Source: Mikrocytos mackini (Eukaryota; Endomyxa; Ascetosporea; Mikrocytida; Mikrocytiidae). From it: a stretch of 31,042 nt of DNA. The notes under the pieces were generated by a model. It did not search any database, was not told the origin of the DNA, and saw only the letters and a program-made list of their open reading frames with translations. Positions 19,266 to 30,643 of this stretch are shown piece by piece. Each line of letters begins with the position of its first letter. The stretch's first letter is position 1. The DNA is taken from contig JASNJN010000133.1 of NCBI GenBank assembly GCA_030180075.1, positions 1 to 31,042 of the forward strand, read 5' to 3'. A program made the position numbers and the translations under genes.

Positions 19266-20925
19266 CTCATAACTAGGGGTTGACCAAATATACCCAAAAA
19301 TTTCAAATAAATTTTTCTTTGTTTTGTCATTTTTATAATCTAATAAGACAAAAACGAATATAATGATCATTTTTTTAGTCAATTTTTGATGAGCATATTC
19401 CATCCTAATGGGGATTTTTTGACATTTTACGAGCATATTTTATGATCTAGACAAATTATAATAAAACATGGCCATTTTCAAATATTTGGGCTAATAAAAG
19501 GAAAATAAATGCTCATAACTTTCATGCTTTAAATATTTCCCATATTTGATTATAAATAGCAGTTCAAATATTTTCCGGTTACTGTTCTATTTATATTATG
19601 AAGATTCTATTTTCTGATGTAAATTTTTATTAATTAATTATAAGCCCACTGCTTTGCTTAATATGCTTGAGGGAGCAACAAAAGTCATTTTCGGCTTAAA
19701 ATAATCAATAAAAGTGTTCGATTATTGGCTTGGAAAACAAGCCGTCCTTATTTTATATATAACAAATAGGATAAAATCAAGTTAAACAATAAATATTTTA
19801 TTAAAAATCGTAAGCTTATAGTTGGTGTTGTTTATAATTTTAAAAGTCAAATATGTTACCATTTTCAAGTGAAAATTATTTTTGGGTTAATACACTAAAT
19901 CATTCATATATATTTATTTTAGCCATGTTTAATTATTTAAAATCATTTATGTTTTACCAAATTTAATTGTGATTGTTACCGCCCATTCATTATTAAAATA
20001 TTTTCCTTTTCTTTTCTTCCAATGAACTGCAAAAGTTTAAAAGTTTAAAATAACTTTTTTATTTTTAGGTTATCCAATCATGACTTAAATAGATTGATGT
20101 TTTAATTATAAATTCAATCGTAGAGTCAAATGGTCGTATTCTTTAAAAACAACCCCCGAGTTCAATAGATATTTATTCATTTTAATCTCTATAATAATTC
20201 TTTTGACTCAGTTATACGTTAGTTATATGGGTTCTGGTTAAGACTTTTTATATTAAAAAGTAACAATTATGTTTTTCTAATCCACCTTTTACATCAATGT
20301 TATATTTGGAAACTTTTATGTTGTGTTTTTAATTATATCCAATATGTACCATTCGGAAACTGTTTTTATGATCACCAATATCGTAGAGAATTATATTATT
20401 TGTCATATTGTTACGACTCTTCGAACATGATTTAATATCTATTTAAAACAAGCTTGGTTTCTAAATACAATTATTAAATTGTTTATATTTTAATGAATTT
20501 AGAGAAATCTTTAACCAGTAGTTCGTATTTATATTTGACAAAATACGAGAACCTTAATATTTTATTAATTTTTATTAATTTTATGGATTTACAACTTTTG
20601 GATACATTTGGTTTTCCTATAATTTAAAGGTGTTTACTCCATAACCTATATTTACTAGCCCATGTTGTCATACTTTCTTGATTGACGAGTTCATTTGACA
20701 TATATTTATAGATTAAAATGGTTTGACAAATTTTAATTTGGATATGTCAGTTGAAACTTTCATTCAGTATTTAGCCTATCCTTTCTAAGGTGAGAGTTCA
20801 TATATGCGAATTTCAGTATACTTGGTGTTTTGTATTTTAGATAATTATTGTGTTGTTTATATTAAATAGGTTCATAAATTAATTATTTGAAATATTTTGC
20901 ACAATATATTTTGTTAGTATAAATT
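19266..20925. other. Long AT-rich stretch without a recognised gene
   Basis: At 19275 a TAGGGGTTGACC end resembles the neighbouring hAT-type ends, but I find no partner. Otherwise I see no gene, RNA or defined repeat. Confidence 0.45.
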
Positions 20926-21302
20926 TAGGGTTTCTCCGAGCTGGTTCTGGGTATTTTATAGACTGAACAAAATTCGAACTAAGATAAAGTGCGAACTCCA
21001 AAATAAATAACAACTCAATTTCTCCTGTATTTTTATTTTTATGTTATTTAAAATGAAAAAGATGGTGCATCCGGCTTAAATTTTAATTAACAGTTATCCG
21101 GATAGTTGAACATTGGTTTTAAAAAATCATGTATAATCGCAAAATATATATAAATATGGAAAATAATATGCTGTAATTTGTTCCAAAATAATTATCATGC
21201 CGGAATAACCACATATAACGATTTTCAGAGGATTTTATATAATAAAAGTACTTAAAATGACGAATTACTGCTATTACCCGGAACCGACCATGAGAAACCC
21301 TA
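20926..21302. mobile_element. hAT-like MITE, 377 bp
   Basis: The left end TAGGGTTTCTCCGAGCTGG pairs with the right end, whose complement reads TAGGGTTTCTCATGGTCGG; the match continues to GGTTCYGGGTA. The candidate duplications (TATAAATT, GTCGAAAT) agree poorly. Confidence 0.6.
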
Positions 21303-21609
21303 GTCGAAATTATATAGTCGTTTAAGGCAGAAATAATAAGTAAAATAACTTTCCTGATTATATTGGAACAACACCATAAACTTTTGATTGTAAAATATTA
21401 TTAACTTTGGTACATTTTCTAGCAAATAATTGGTGGTAAAAATTGTGGCATATTTTATCGTTCATGGAGATATTTAAAGATTTCATTAGTGTAATTTGTG
21501 TGGATATTTGCATATATTTATATGTGTATTTGGCCAAACCCTAATAATATCAGGCCGAACTATTTTCATATAAATTTTGCCGCGTTTATGTTAAAAAATA
21601 ATTTTATAA

Positions 21610-22976
21610 TATAAAAATTGGTTAATATTGGACAGTATATTATGACTTTTATCGGGATATTTCCCTATTTTAAAAGTTTAGAATATGCGGTTAAACAGGT
21701 TATTTTTATACGTATAAAATGCCAATACCCATTAATTAGTCTTTCATCCATGATACCACTTATTGTAGTTTTCAATACTTTAATAGGTCTTCTATTACGT
21801 GTCTTTATTTCCAATGAAGATTTAAGTGTTCTAATGTTGGTAGTACTTCCGACATTGTTAGCTTAGTAGTTTCGAACATAGCTGTTGCTAAATAAAGCGG
21901 CTTCAGGACATTGATGATTCCTAATAATAACTCTTTGTTAAGCGTTTTAATAATTTCCGTTTGTTTTTATTTCTCGAGATAACTAATGATTTTTCATAAT
22001 TCTCATGGATTTCTGCTAGAAATTTGTAATGTATGTTCCAACGAGTGTTGCAAATTGAAGTAAGTTTCTTACCCACAACATTAAGAAATTTTTAATATTT
22101 CGACCAATGTGATATTTAGCTACAGGTTTCTATTAAAGTAGTCAAATATGGTATGTTTTTCTGTAAAGCTTCTTTTATTATTGTGTTTATCCTGTGACAT
22201 ATGCATAATAGATGCTGTATTCTTGGAAATAATTCGTAAATGTTGTTTCCTCCGTCAATAACTATAAAGCTACAGTTATCTATAGATAGATTATAGGTGT
22301 CCGGAACCTTATCAAAAACATTTCGTATGTTAATCTTTGAACAATCGTCGATGTATTGAGTATTTAAATTATTTATTTCAAGAATATCATACTCCATAAT
22401 ATACGATATAAATATAGTGATATATTTTTTATTAGTGTCTGCCTTACACCAAATGTCCGAATAAAGTGAATAGGGTGTTATTTTTAGTAATTCGTTCTAT
22501 ATGCTTATCTTTTAATTGTTTTGAGAATGTTGTTCGGTGATTAATAAGTACTTCTGCAGTAGAAAAAATAAATTTCTTTGATAGCATCATCAACTTCTAC
22601 ATAAAATCAGGAAATCCTTTCTTTTCAACTAGCAAAAATATTGCCATGTAGATACAAGAAAAGCAAATATAACACTATTAAGCTCTTCCTTTCCTTTTTT
22701 GTATCTTTCGTTTGTGAGTAGATAACTAGTCATTGGTATAACTCTTTGTCTTGTCATACAGGTGTGTTGTAAAAGTGACAAAGATCCGTTTCTCTTTGAA
22801 TGGTAGGTATATATCTTAAAGCAGATATCACAGATTGCAATGTCATGCCCCTTAACCAATGAAAAAGTGTCCCAAGCTTTGGACGACGTTATCGGTTTAT
22901 AAGCGTCCAATTTATCATATTCGATTTTAGTTAAAACCACACCTTCCTTGGGATGTTCTATCTTAGGAATTTTCAT
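21610..22976 (-). pseudogene. hAT transposase with BED finger, multiply disrupted
   Basis: The ATG at 22976 lies behind AAAATTTTATTTTTT. The first 115 codons hold a BED zinc finger: AWDTFSLVKGHDIAICDIC, then LLQHTC. After shifts and stops (near 22630 and 22450) the hAT catalytic region appears: SLYSDIWCKADTNKKYITIF with the first acidic residue, then NCSFIVIDGGNNI and HLLCICHRINTIIKEAL. Further on are NTRWNIHYKFLAEI and, in another frame, LKPLYLATAMFETTKL followed by MSEVLPTLEHL, typical of hAT proteins. The last recognisable part ends near 21670. At least four lesions make it dead. The C-terminal dimerisation part is not seen. It could be a relative of the source that once moved the hAT-type MITEs in this window, but their ends were not found around it. 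Confidence 0.8.
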
Positions 22977-23186
22977 AAAAAATAAAATTTTGTTTTCTCC
23001 ATATAACTACCAATATAACAAAACAAGGTAAAACTAATATAATTTGATTATATTAGTTGTTTTGTTTCAAAATGAGTCCAAAAAATTTTCCTGGATTTCG
23101 ATATAAAATAAAAATGTTTCATAACATAGGTTGTTATTTCGAAAAAGTTGCTTTTTGGAGATTGTTACATGTTAATTAAATCATAA

Positions 23187-23651
23187 ATGGGCATTTATCA
23201 GTCAATATTGACTAATTAGTCAATGTAATCCATTTTTTAACAAATTTTTTAGTCTTTTTAATCATTTGCCAAAAACCGAAATTGATAATGGGGTCCAAAA
23301 ATTCCTAGAAAATGAGGCCGTGTTTTTAGTCTTTTTAGGAGTTTTTTAGGGCTAAAAAACTAGTCAATCCGGGGTTTTTGGCAAAACAGTTCCGAACTTA
23401 ATTTGCAAAAAACGCATTTTGGAATTTGGCACGAACGTACTAAAAGATCTTTTTAAAGAGTTTTTTTGCAAAAATTATTTTTTTACTTCTAAAGTATCAC
23501 TGCAAAAAACATGATTAGTCATTGCCAAATCAATTGACTGGTAAAAATAGTTTTTGACAAATTTTGTTTTTTTTTGACGAAATCGCCGATTTGCCAAAAA
23601 ACTTATTAACCTCGAAAACTATTTAGCAAATGACTGGCTAAAAATGCCCAT
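23187..23651. mobile_element. MITE-like element with inverted ends
   Basis: Inverted ends ATGGGCATTTATCAGTCA and (complement of right end) ATGGGCATTTTTAGCCAGTCA enclose 465 bp of non-coding sequence rich in GACTAATTAGTC and AAAAAAC words. No clear target duplication. Confidence 0.5.
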
Positions 23652-24646
23652 CTTTGAATTAAATTAAATAATCACAAAATGGATGTGTTTTTTAAATGCA
23701 GCAAATCATGTTCTAATTTTAGAGGTTGTGTTATGAAAAGCAGAAGGTCATTCTGAAACCAAAGTGAGTCTAAAATTTGGAATAAAATTAAAATACAAAA
23801 CAATATATGGAGGCATTGTATAAAAATTGGATTATATTTCAAAGTTATGGCATTCAATATACATTTCCTTTAATCCCTGGGTTTAATTTGTTCACATTTC
23901 ATTTTTTGCCATATCGATTATTATGTTTCTGATGTTTGACACTGGTGTATTTATGAAAACTACATTAGCTGTTGCCATCCGACGTGTTATCCTGATCAGA
24001 TAACAGGGATAGGTGATGCTTTTATCTTATAAACTATAAATTATAATTTATCATACAATAGTGTTTATGAAATACTTTACTATAAGTACCATGGAAAAAT
24101 TAATTCGCAACCCATTATAACAAACTAACGAGCTCAACTGATTCTAGATTTAAAATTTTTGAAATTTCAAATGATTTACTAAAAGGCACAGTCTTCTGGA
24201 TTCTTAGCCCTAATATTATGTGATGTGATTTGTATATAGCATAATATAACTGAAAACTTTATACAATATTTTTTTAAGTTCAGGAACACAATTTAATTAT
24301 TTATTATAATTACTCATGTGACCCTATCTCACCGCCTTGTCCCAATTTAAAATACTTAATAATATCAAACTTTTTATGCCTTTTATAGATAAACATTCCT
24401 ATATAAGGAGTTTATATGAGGCTTATTTATTTTGACGGGATAGGTCACAAATGGCTATATGCCTTCAATAGTTCCCATTATAAATTGAGTTTATATACTC
24501 ATTTGTCTGTATTTCCTAAACCTCTCTCTGATTTTGTCAGAAACTGGATTTTATTTTCGAAACTTTACTTAAACCCCCCTTGTTTCAATTATAAGGGCGC
24601 CTTTACTGGTTGTTTTATACCACGGCCTTTTATGGTTTAAGTGGAT
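23652..24646. other. Intergenic stretch without a recognised gene
   Basis: An open frame at 24416-24640 follows TATATAAGG but has no recognisable domain. Nothing else is supported. Confidence 0.45.
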
Positions 24647-24737
24647 AAATGGCATGTTCTATCCGTACCTTTTGCAACTTGTGCCCCTTTATAGGTGGCG
24701 AGGCTTTGTTGCGACTCGTGTACGGAACATGCCATTT
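24647..24737. repeat. Imperfect hairpin with GC-rich loop
   Basis: AAATGGCATGTTC at 24647-24659 is the complement of GAACATGCCATTT at 24725-24737. The pairing continues through CCGTAC / GTACGG and TTGCAAC / GTTGCGAC. It may be a very short foldback element or a structured transcript part. Confidence 0.5.
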
Positions 24738-24999
24738 TTGGAAAGTTAACTTTCCAATTTCAGGATTTACCTGGGAAACGCTTGATGTTGTCCTATTGAT
24801 TAGAATAATAAGCATACGCGTATTAATATTCTTTTAAGGCATGTTTTGCCATTATTAAAAGCTTGGCTTTCTTGGAAAGCCTTTAAATGCTTTTCGGACC
24901 AACTCACTGTTTCAAAAATAACAGTGTTTCAAAAATAGACTCACCTGTATTGGTGATGTTCAGTCTATATAAAACATAACATGTTTAATAAAATTAATC

Positions 25000-25291
25000 A
25001 CTCGTTGTGATTTGACGGTTTTTGACATTTGGATACATTCCACTCAGCCCTTTCGTATAAGGGTCATTGACCCTCGCGTTTTAGCGTTTACGGGCTGGTA
25101 GTTGTTATGNCNTCCTGGANTCGTGGANCCGTTGGGCCCCTGTTTTCCAGGCTACTACGGTTCGACCGAGTTCGAACCTGCTTCAGCCGGTTTAGGCCTT
25201 TCGCCCAGCATTGACCCTAGCCCCTTTACGGTGGGGCTGTCCGGTGTGCTGGTATTCGTACCTCTCGGTTTTTTTTGAAATTTTAAAATTT
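25000..25291 (-). repeat. GC-rich island behind an AAATTT box, minus-strand copy
   Basis: On the minus strand AAATTTTAAAATTTC (25291-25277) is followed after 40 bases by CCCCACCGTAAAGGGG. Then come a GGTTCGA...TCGAACC stem (7 bp), a CCTGGAAAACAGG stem and GGGTCAATGACCC. It matches 18124-18293 in box, spacing and core. The box overlaps the last codons of the ORF at 25283. Four N positions lie between 25090 and 25130. A short open frame (PTVKGLGSMLGERPKPAEAG) runs through the core, but coding is unproven. Confidence 0.55.
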
Positions 25292-26189
25292 GTCGTCAGT
25301 GGCGCATTTGACATTGTTAAAGCTAAGTGACAGATATTGTTTTAAACTGTCCGGTTGGAAGAACGGTAAAGCTGCGAGCTCTTCCTTCAAATTTTCATTT
25401 TCTTTAGCTAGGTTTTTCTTTTCGACTTTACTATTGAAATTTGTACTAAAGTTCTCTTTGTAATCTTCCTCGAATATAACTTCTATTTCTGTTTCATCTT
25501 CCTTCTCTTGTTTGTTTAGAGGTGATACTTTATGATTGTAAGCAGAGATGCATTTTAATATTTTTGAGGACTCTCGCTTTTTAATATTTGGCATGTATTT
25601 TGTCCTTTTTGTTATAGTCCGTTTGTTTACGTTCGAAATGGGCTGTTATCTGAGGAAAATTAACAGAATTCCCGAAAAAAAGGTCTTTATGCAGACAAAC
25701 GTTTTCTTGTTCATTAATCAACTCCTTTTCATAGTTTTCAAAATCTACTTTCTTCATTAATTTATTTGTGTCTATAGTGTCCTTCTTTTGCGTGCCCTTG
25801 TGTTGAGTGTCCTTCTTTTGCGTGCCCTTGTGTTGAGTATCCTTCTTTTGCGTGTCCTTGTGCTGAGTGTCCTTGTGTCGAGTGTCCTTCTTTTGCGTGT
25901 CCTTGTGTTGAGTATCCTTCTTTTGCGTGTCCTTGTGCTGAGTGTCCTTGTGTTGAGTATCCTTCTTTTGCGTGTCCTTGTGCTGAGTGCCCTTGTGTTG
26001 AGTATCCTTCTTTTGNGTGTCCNTGTGTTGAGTGTCCTTGTGTTGACTGTCCCTGTGTTGACTGTCTTTATAGCTTGACTGGTCAGAACTGTCTTCCAAA
26101 ACCTCTTGGCCGGGACATGAAAGTTGGTAATGTTTTTTTAGACCCCTTTTGATCTTGTAATTATCCCCACAGATCAGACAGTTGGGCAT
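25283..26189 (-). pseudogene. Zinc-finger protein with minisatellite-encoded repeats, one frameshift
   Basis: From the ATG at 26189 (AAATTT box about 10 bases upstream) the protein starts with a single C2HC-type finger, CLICG...KRGLKKHYQLSCPG (4-27). It then runs through about 20 pentapeptides alternating DTQKK and DTQHK, followed by KVDFENYEKELINEQENVC. The frame closes at 25581 and a second frame opens at 25594 (ATG 25594-25592). That frame carries a Glu/Lys-rich, probably coiled-coil part with ENENLKEELAALPFFQPDSL and ends in TAA at 25283. The finger, with its RGL..H pattern, recalls the N-terminal fingers of R2/NeSL-type retrotransposon proteins, but no reverse transcriptase follows. It may be a truncated transposon protein or a host protein. 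Two X residues come from N bases. Confidence 0.5.
25775..26065. repeat. 15-bp minisatellite inside the coding sequence
   Basis: About 20 head-to-tail 15-bp units (plus-strand GTGTCCTTGTGTTGA and GTGTCCTTCTTTTGC variants) are arranged in higher-order pairs and triplets. Unit length is a multiple of three, so copy-number change keeps the frame. Confidence 0.85.
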
Positions 26190-26215
26190 TTATTTTCTTT
26201 AAATTTTTAAGTTTT

Positions 26216-26561
26216 AAAAATAAACAATAAACACCATAAATTGATTCGAAAAGGTCGAAGCAATAACTTAAATCAAATAATAAGATATATTAAAGTTCTT
26301 TCAGCAAATTTTGAGCCTTTTAAAAAATCGATAATATTTGGTTCAGTACCTTTCCGATTTAAACAGAAAACATGAATATTTACTGTTAGAAGAAAGATAC
26401 AGCCCGCTTACAAGGGTAATGGCCTTACTACATCATCATTTTAAAACCCAGTGCCTTACTATACAAATTAAAGAATATTAAGAATATAAACCATTTGGTC
26501 GGAATGGACATGTCTATCTCTGCTAATTTTTTTTAAATACATATCTATATTTAGTGACACG
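26216..26561. other. Stretch without a recognised gene
   Basis: AT-rich 5' flank of the zinc-finger ORF. I see no gene or repeat in it. Confidence 0.5.
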
Positions 26562-26980
26562 AGTGCCCACAGCCACAAAAAGTGCCCACAGCCACAAAAA
26601 ATGCCCACAGCCACAAAAATGTTTCACAATCAAAAATTTTAAATTTTTATTTATTTTCGAAAAAAAATAAAAATAACTAGAAAGTTAATTTTAGTATTTA
26701 GAATAAATTATTTTTTACCAAGATATTGTTATTATCGTTCCATCGATCAACATTAACATTATTTTCGAATTTCAATAAATTTGTGTTTTATCATAAACTA
26801 TCCTGTCTATAATACATTTTTTCTATATATAATATCTCTCGCATATTTATTTATAATTTAGAAATAATTTGGTGTGATTAATATGATTTTTGCGATTTTG
26901 AAAAAAAAATTGTGGGTGTCGTCATTTTTTGTGGCTGTGGGCATTTTTCGTGGCTGTGAGCACTTTTTGTGGCTGTGAAG
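26562..26980. mobile_element. Foldback element with three direct repeats in each arm
   Basis: The left arm has three copies of a 19-base unit, TGCCCACAGCCACAAAAA with one or two spacing bases. The right arm has three inverted copies, with CGTGGCTGTGAGCAC-like variants. About 290 bp of AT-rich sequence lies between. No coding capacity or clear target duplication. It abuts a left-truncated hAT-type MITE. Confidence 0.7.
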
Positions 26981-26989
26981 AATGGTGCC

Positions 26990-27312
26990 CAAAATAATTC
27001 TGATTATTTATTAATAACGATATTAAATAACTATTAATGATTAATATGGCGAATTTAATTTTTGATTTTTTCGTCAAAAAATTTTATTTGAATTTTGCCA
27101 GATTAACAACTCAAATAATTCCATTTATTACGCCAAATTGCTGTTATTTTAGTCAATTTGCCTAAAAATTGCCCGAAATTACTTTATTGCCTTTTATTGC
27201 TTTTAAAAAACGCTACCAGAGGCTCTACGGGACCTGAAAATCGTTCTAGAGCGTTAAAATGATGTAATAATAATCATATCAATTTTGGAAAAATTGCTTT
27301 TTGGGAGCCCTA
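26990..27312. mobile_element. hAT-type MITE, family A, left-truncated copy
   Basis: It matches the copy at 18560-19029 from CAAAATAATTCTGATT to the end TTGGGAGCCCTA, including GCTACCAGAGGCTCTAC. The left end and about 150 bp are missing beside the foldback element. Confidence 0.75.
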
Positions 27313-27766
27313 GTAATGATCGTTGAATTAATAATAGATATTTTAAAATGAATTATTTACGCCAGGTAAACCATTATCTCACTTTTATGTTCGCATATAA
27401 AACCTCCTGTCAGATAATCATTTTTTATTATTAATTCTAGCTATGGCATCTTTGAGATATTTTTTGTTTCACAATAACTGAGACCTGATTTATTTTTTAA
27501 CGCAAAGGCTAATTTTTTTGCCAAAAAAACAAATAGTTTTCACTTTGTTTCTTCTCTACTTCCATGCTATTACGTGCCATATTAGGAAATTCAGACCCAT
27601 CTTCATCGTTCAGATTGTTTGATAAACTGATAATATGATTCTGTGATTGCACTTCTTTGAGAATTACCTATGTAAATAGTATCGCGACTTTTCAATTTCA
27701 AATGGCTCAAAATTCCTTTTTGCTGAATGTTAAATCTTCAAAGATAAATGTATCTATGTATAGATT
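27313..27766. other. Stretch without a recognised gene
   Basis: 3' flank of the third MULE relic. Its true C-terminus or terminal repeat may lie here, but I could not identify it. Confidence 0.4.
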
Positions 27767-29931
27767 TCATTCCCACCTCTTATTAATCAATTTTTCCAAT
27801 ATTGGCTTTGTACATCCATGTAAATATATGCACTTCGAACAAACAATTGGCATTTTATCGGTTCGCTGGAATAAACGCAATTACTTTCTTGCATTACTTT
27901 AACCGGAAATAAACATAATTCTTCTCTCAGCGAATTCCAGAGTTTGTCATTTATAAGAGAATTACATTTTTTCATAAACTTCCTTTGGAAAATGTTTTGA
28001 TTTTCGTTTCGTATTCTGTCTAGATATTGTTCATATTCAATAAAAAACATGGTATGCTCTCGCTTACAACCGAAATATTTCTTCAAAACACTGTTCGTTG
28101 CTTCAGCTCTGTTATTCGTTCTCGAATTAAAGCATATTTTGTTAACATATTGGTGTTAATAAATTCGGTTTTATATTTTCCCCAATTCTTTAAAAAGTAG
28201 TCTCGTACTTTTGGATTAAGTTTTTGAACGTAAAAATGGTAGACATGTTCACTTTCGGAAAAGACTATATTATTTATATTGTCTTTATGTTCTTCTTTAT
28301 CTTGTTTCTCTGTAGATTTAAATATTGTATTTAATTTTGCCGTTATAGCTTTGATCACATGATAAATACAAAGACGCATATCACATTCGGGGAATGCCTC
28401 TTTTATAAGTTTGCGCTCCACCCAGTCCTTATCCGAAAAACACAGTTTCACTTTGTTCTTATCATTCACGACAATAAACTTATTAAAAAAACATGAACAT
28501 GCTTTCATAGGTTTCATCCTGGGTGGAAAATATTAAAACAGGTTCAGTTTTCCCTTCTCCATTAACAACACTGAGTATAAATAGCGTGAAGTCAGTATGG
28601 AATAGGTTATAAGTACCATCGAAAAACACAGTCTCCCCAAATACGTTTTATATATTTTCATATGCGAGTCTCGGAAATAAATTCCCAATCGATTCCCATT
28701 CACACTAATTTCTTCAAAATCAGACAATAATCTATACATTATATAATGATTTTGTTTCATTTCGAGAACGCTATCCTGTTTTTTCTTGCGAAGTTTATCT
28801 ATATCGCCGTATGTATTTCCTTTTAATTGTGACATGGGAAACATATTGATTACTCGACGTAAATTTATTTGTTCTCCGCCAAGCAAATCTATTGCGTTAT
28901 GCAACGAGTCCCCCACATTTTCCTTTCCAAAACAAATGTTCACATGCTCGCAGTGCCCATGTATATCTATACATTCTAATTTTCTATTGTTGTATAGAAA
29001 TTTGAGATAAAACTTACATCCCATTTTTTTGGGAAAATAGTTGTTGGACTTCGAATGTTTGAGCTCTAAATTGGTTTCCTGTTTCTTCCCTATTTGTTTC
29101 CCAAACTCGCATCCAATCATCAGAGAATAATATTTCAACTGTTTAATAAAACTATATATTCGGCGCATCTTGGTATTTTCTTTACATTTAGCCCAAATAT
29201 AGACACTTTTCGAAATTATGCATGTAGTTTTGGTTTGTGCTTCATATTCTTCTAATAACTTTTGTATATGCGTGAATGAACTAAATTTCTGTCCCAAATA
29301 AAAATACTGGAAGATAGGATCCTTTTTCTGATCCTTAGCATTTATAACTAAAAAATCTCCATAATTTCCATGTGGCTTTTCTTTATTGTTAGAAAGCTTC
29401 AATATTCTCCTGTCTGCGATTCGATTTCTCTGCAATATCAACTTATGTTTCCCTTTCTCTGTATATGTGCTCGAGATACAATGGATTGGGTCGGTTCTAA
29501 TAATCCTGTCATTGTTTAATTCAAAGATATATTTAGCAGGTTCATCAGGTTTTATTTCGTTGTTTCTTCGATCATGTTGGGTATTGTTGGGGTTTTTTTT
29601 ATTGATTAAGTATTCAATGCGGTGTTTAATGTGGAAATTGCCACCTTTAAACCCAATTGATGTACTTGATACCGCGAAGTCCGAATTCGATTAAAAACCG
29701 CACATCAGTGGTATCATAACAGCCAGGCGAGCTCTCTATATCGGCTCCAACACAGAGCTCATCCTCATCATAACCTTCGATTGCTTCATTTCCCTCAATT
29801 TCAAAATATTCGTCTGTACTATTCGTAATCTCCTCTGATGAACTAAAGTTTATTGCCATTTCTTTGTATTCGTCGACATGACCGCAAGAAGGGTTTATAT
29901 TTACTTCGTTTCCTTGTTTTCGATGTATCAT
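27767..29931 (-). pseudogene. MULE transposase relic with several frameshifts
   Basis: The frame from ATG 29931 begins with an acidic, low-complexity region. After a break near 29650-29450 comes a long segment (29441-28650) with a FLYWCH/FAR1-like metal site (MGCKFYLKFLY...CIDIHGHCEHVN). The first catalytic Asp is in VFFDGTYNLFHTDFTLF (about 28614), in a different frame from the segment before it. The second is in CFSDKDW (codon 28433-28431), followed by MRLCIYHVIKAI. The Glu is in NNRAEATNSVLKKYFG (codon 28104-28102). A C-terminal CSKCIYLHGC cluster is the reduced SWIM-like finger, and the reading ends at TGA 27767-27769. It belongs to a different MULE lineage from the other two. I count at least four frame changes, so it is dead. 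An AAATTT box lies about 20 bases before the ATG rather than touching it. Confidence 0.85.
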
Positions 29932-30593
29932 GGCCCTGTACTTATGAAATTTAAATTGTAAAAATTTACATATGTTTGTGTATGAAGAACGAAAGACTAT
30001 CTAAAAGGTAGTTAATACGGGTTATATCAGTGTTGTGAAAGTTATTTGATTAGACAGCTCTAAAAAAGAATAAACTGATTATTTTTAGTTTTTTTAGTTC
30101 TATTGGGAAATTTTATTGACAAAGCAACGGAGGACCTGATTGTTTTGGTAATCAATATAATGGTTGTAGTTTGTAGATATTACTTTCGTATAAGGTTCGT
30201 TTGCGCCAAATCTTCGTGATTTGTTGACAATAGGCGATTTGTTTATAAAGTTAGTTTTTGAACTTTTTATATTTGTATTTGTGTATTACTGAGATGTTTA
30301 AGTGTTTATTACGACAATTAAACATATGATGGGATGTAATTTTTTGACATTTGTTTCACAATCATATTTAATAAAAAAAACGGTAAACCAGAGATGAGGA
30401 TTCTGGGCTTTTAGCTTTCCGATCCGTCCGTTGTGTGTTTCGGTCGGATCGGATCGGAAAAATTCCTCGACTTTTTCTTAATAAAATTCTAAAAATTACT
30501 ATTAAAAAACAATAAAAAATAGGTTAAATATTGTGATTTTTGGCATTTAAACCGCCGATTTTCACTACTATGATAAATTTTTTTTTTATTTTT
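29932..30593. other. Stretch without a recognised gene
   Basis: 5' flank of the MULE relic and 3' flank of the reverse transcriptase fragment. At 30391-30465 a GC-rich patch with CGATCCGTCCG and CGGTCGGATCGG inverted words may be one end of a further MITE. Confidence 0.4.
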
Positions 30594-30643
30594 AAGAAGA
30601 TAAAGAATTAATTAATTAATATGATAGTATTCTTTATCTTCTT
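30594..30643 (-). repeat. 15-bp-stem hairpin at the stop codon of the reverse transcriptase
   Basis: AAGAAGATAAAGAAT at 30594-30608 is the exact complement of ATTCTTTATCTTCTT at 30629-30643, with a 20-base loop. On the minus strand it begins at the last base of the TGA stop, so it would form the start of the 3' UTR. Confidence 0.7.

Noticed and set aside
21618-21866. 82-aa plus-strand ORF with hydrophobic residues
   Set aside because: It is the antisense of the hAT transposase C-terminal part, which reads better on the minus strand.
24416-24640. 74-codon plus-strand ORF after a TATA-like word
   Set aside because: No AAATTT box and no recognisable motif; kept only as a note on the intergenic stretch.
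25160-25190. GGTTCGAAC on the minus strand resembles a tRNA B box, with an A-box-like TAGGGTCAATGCTGG about 41 bases before it
   Set aside because: No acceptor stem or anticodon arm can be formed, and GGTTCGA pairs with the TCGAACC just after it. A tRNA-derived SINE was not supported either, as the second copy lacks the B box.
25000-25265. Possible self-cleaving ribozyme in the GC-rich island
   Set aside because: Neither the hammerhead core (CTGATGA with GAAA) nor an HDV-like double pseudoknot could be laid out.
25788-26078. 96-aa plus-strand ORF of Leu/Val/Ser repeats resembling a membrane protein
   Set aside because: It is the shadow of the 15-bp minisatellite; the minus-strand frame has the zinc finger, a box and a start.
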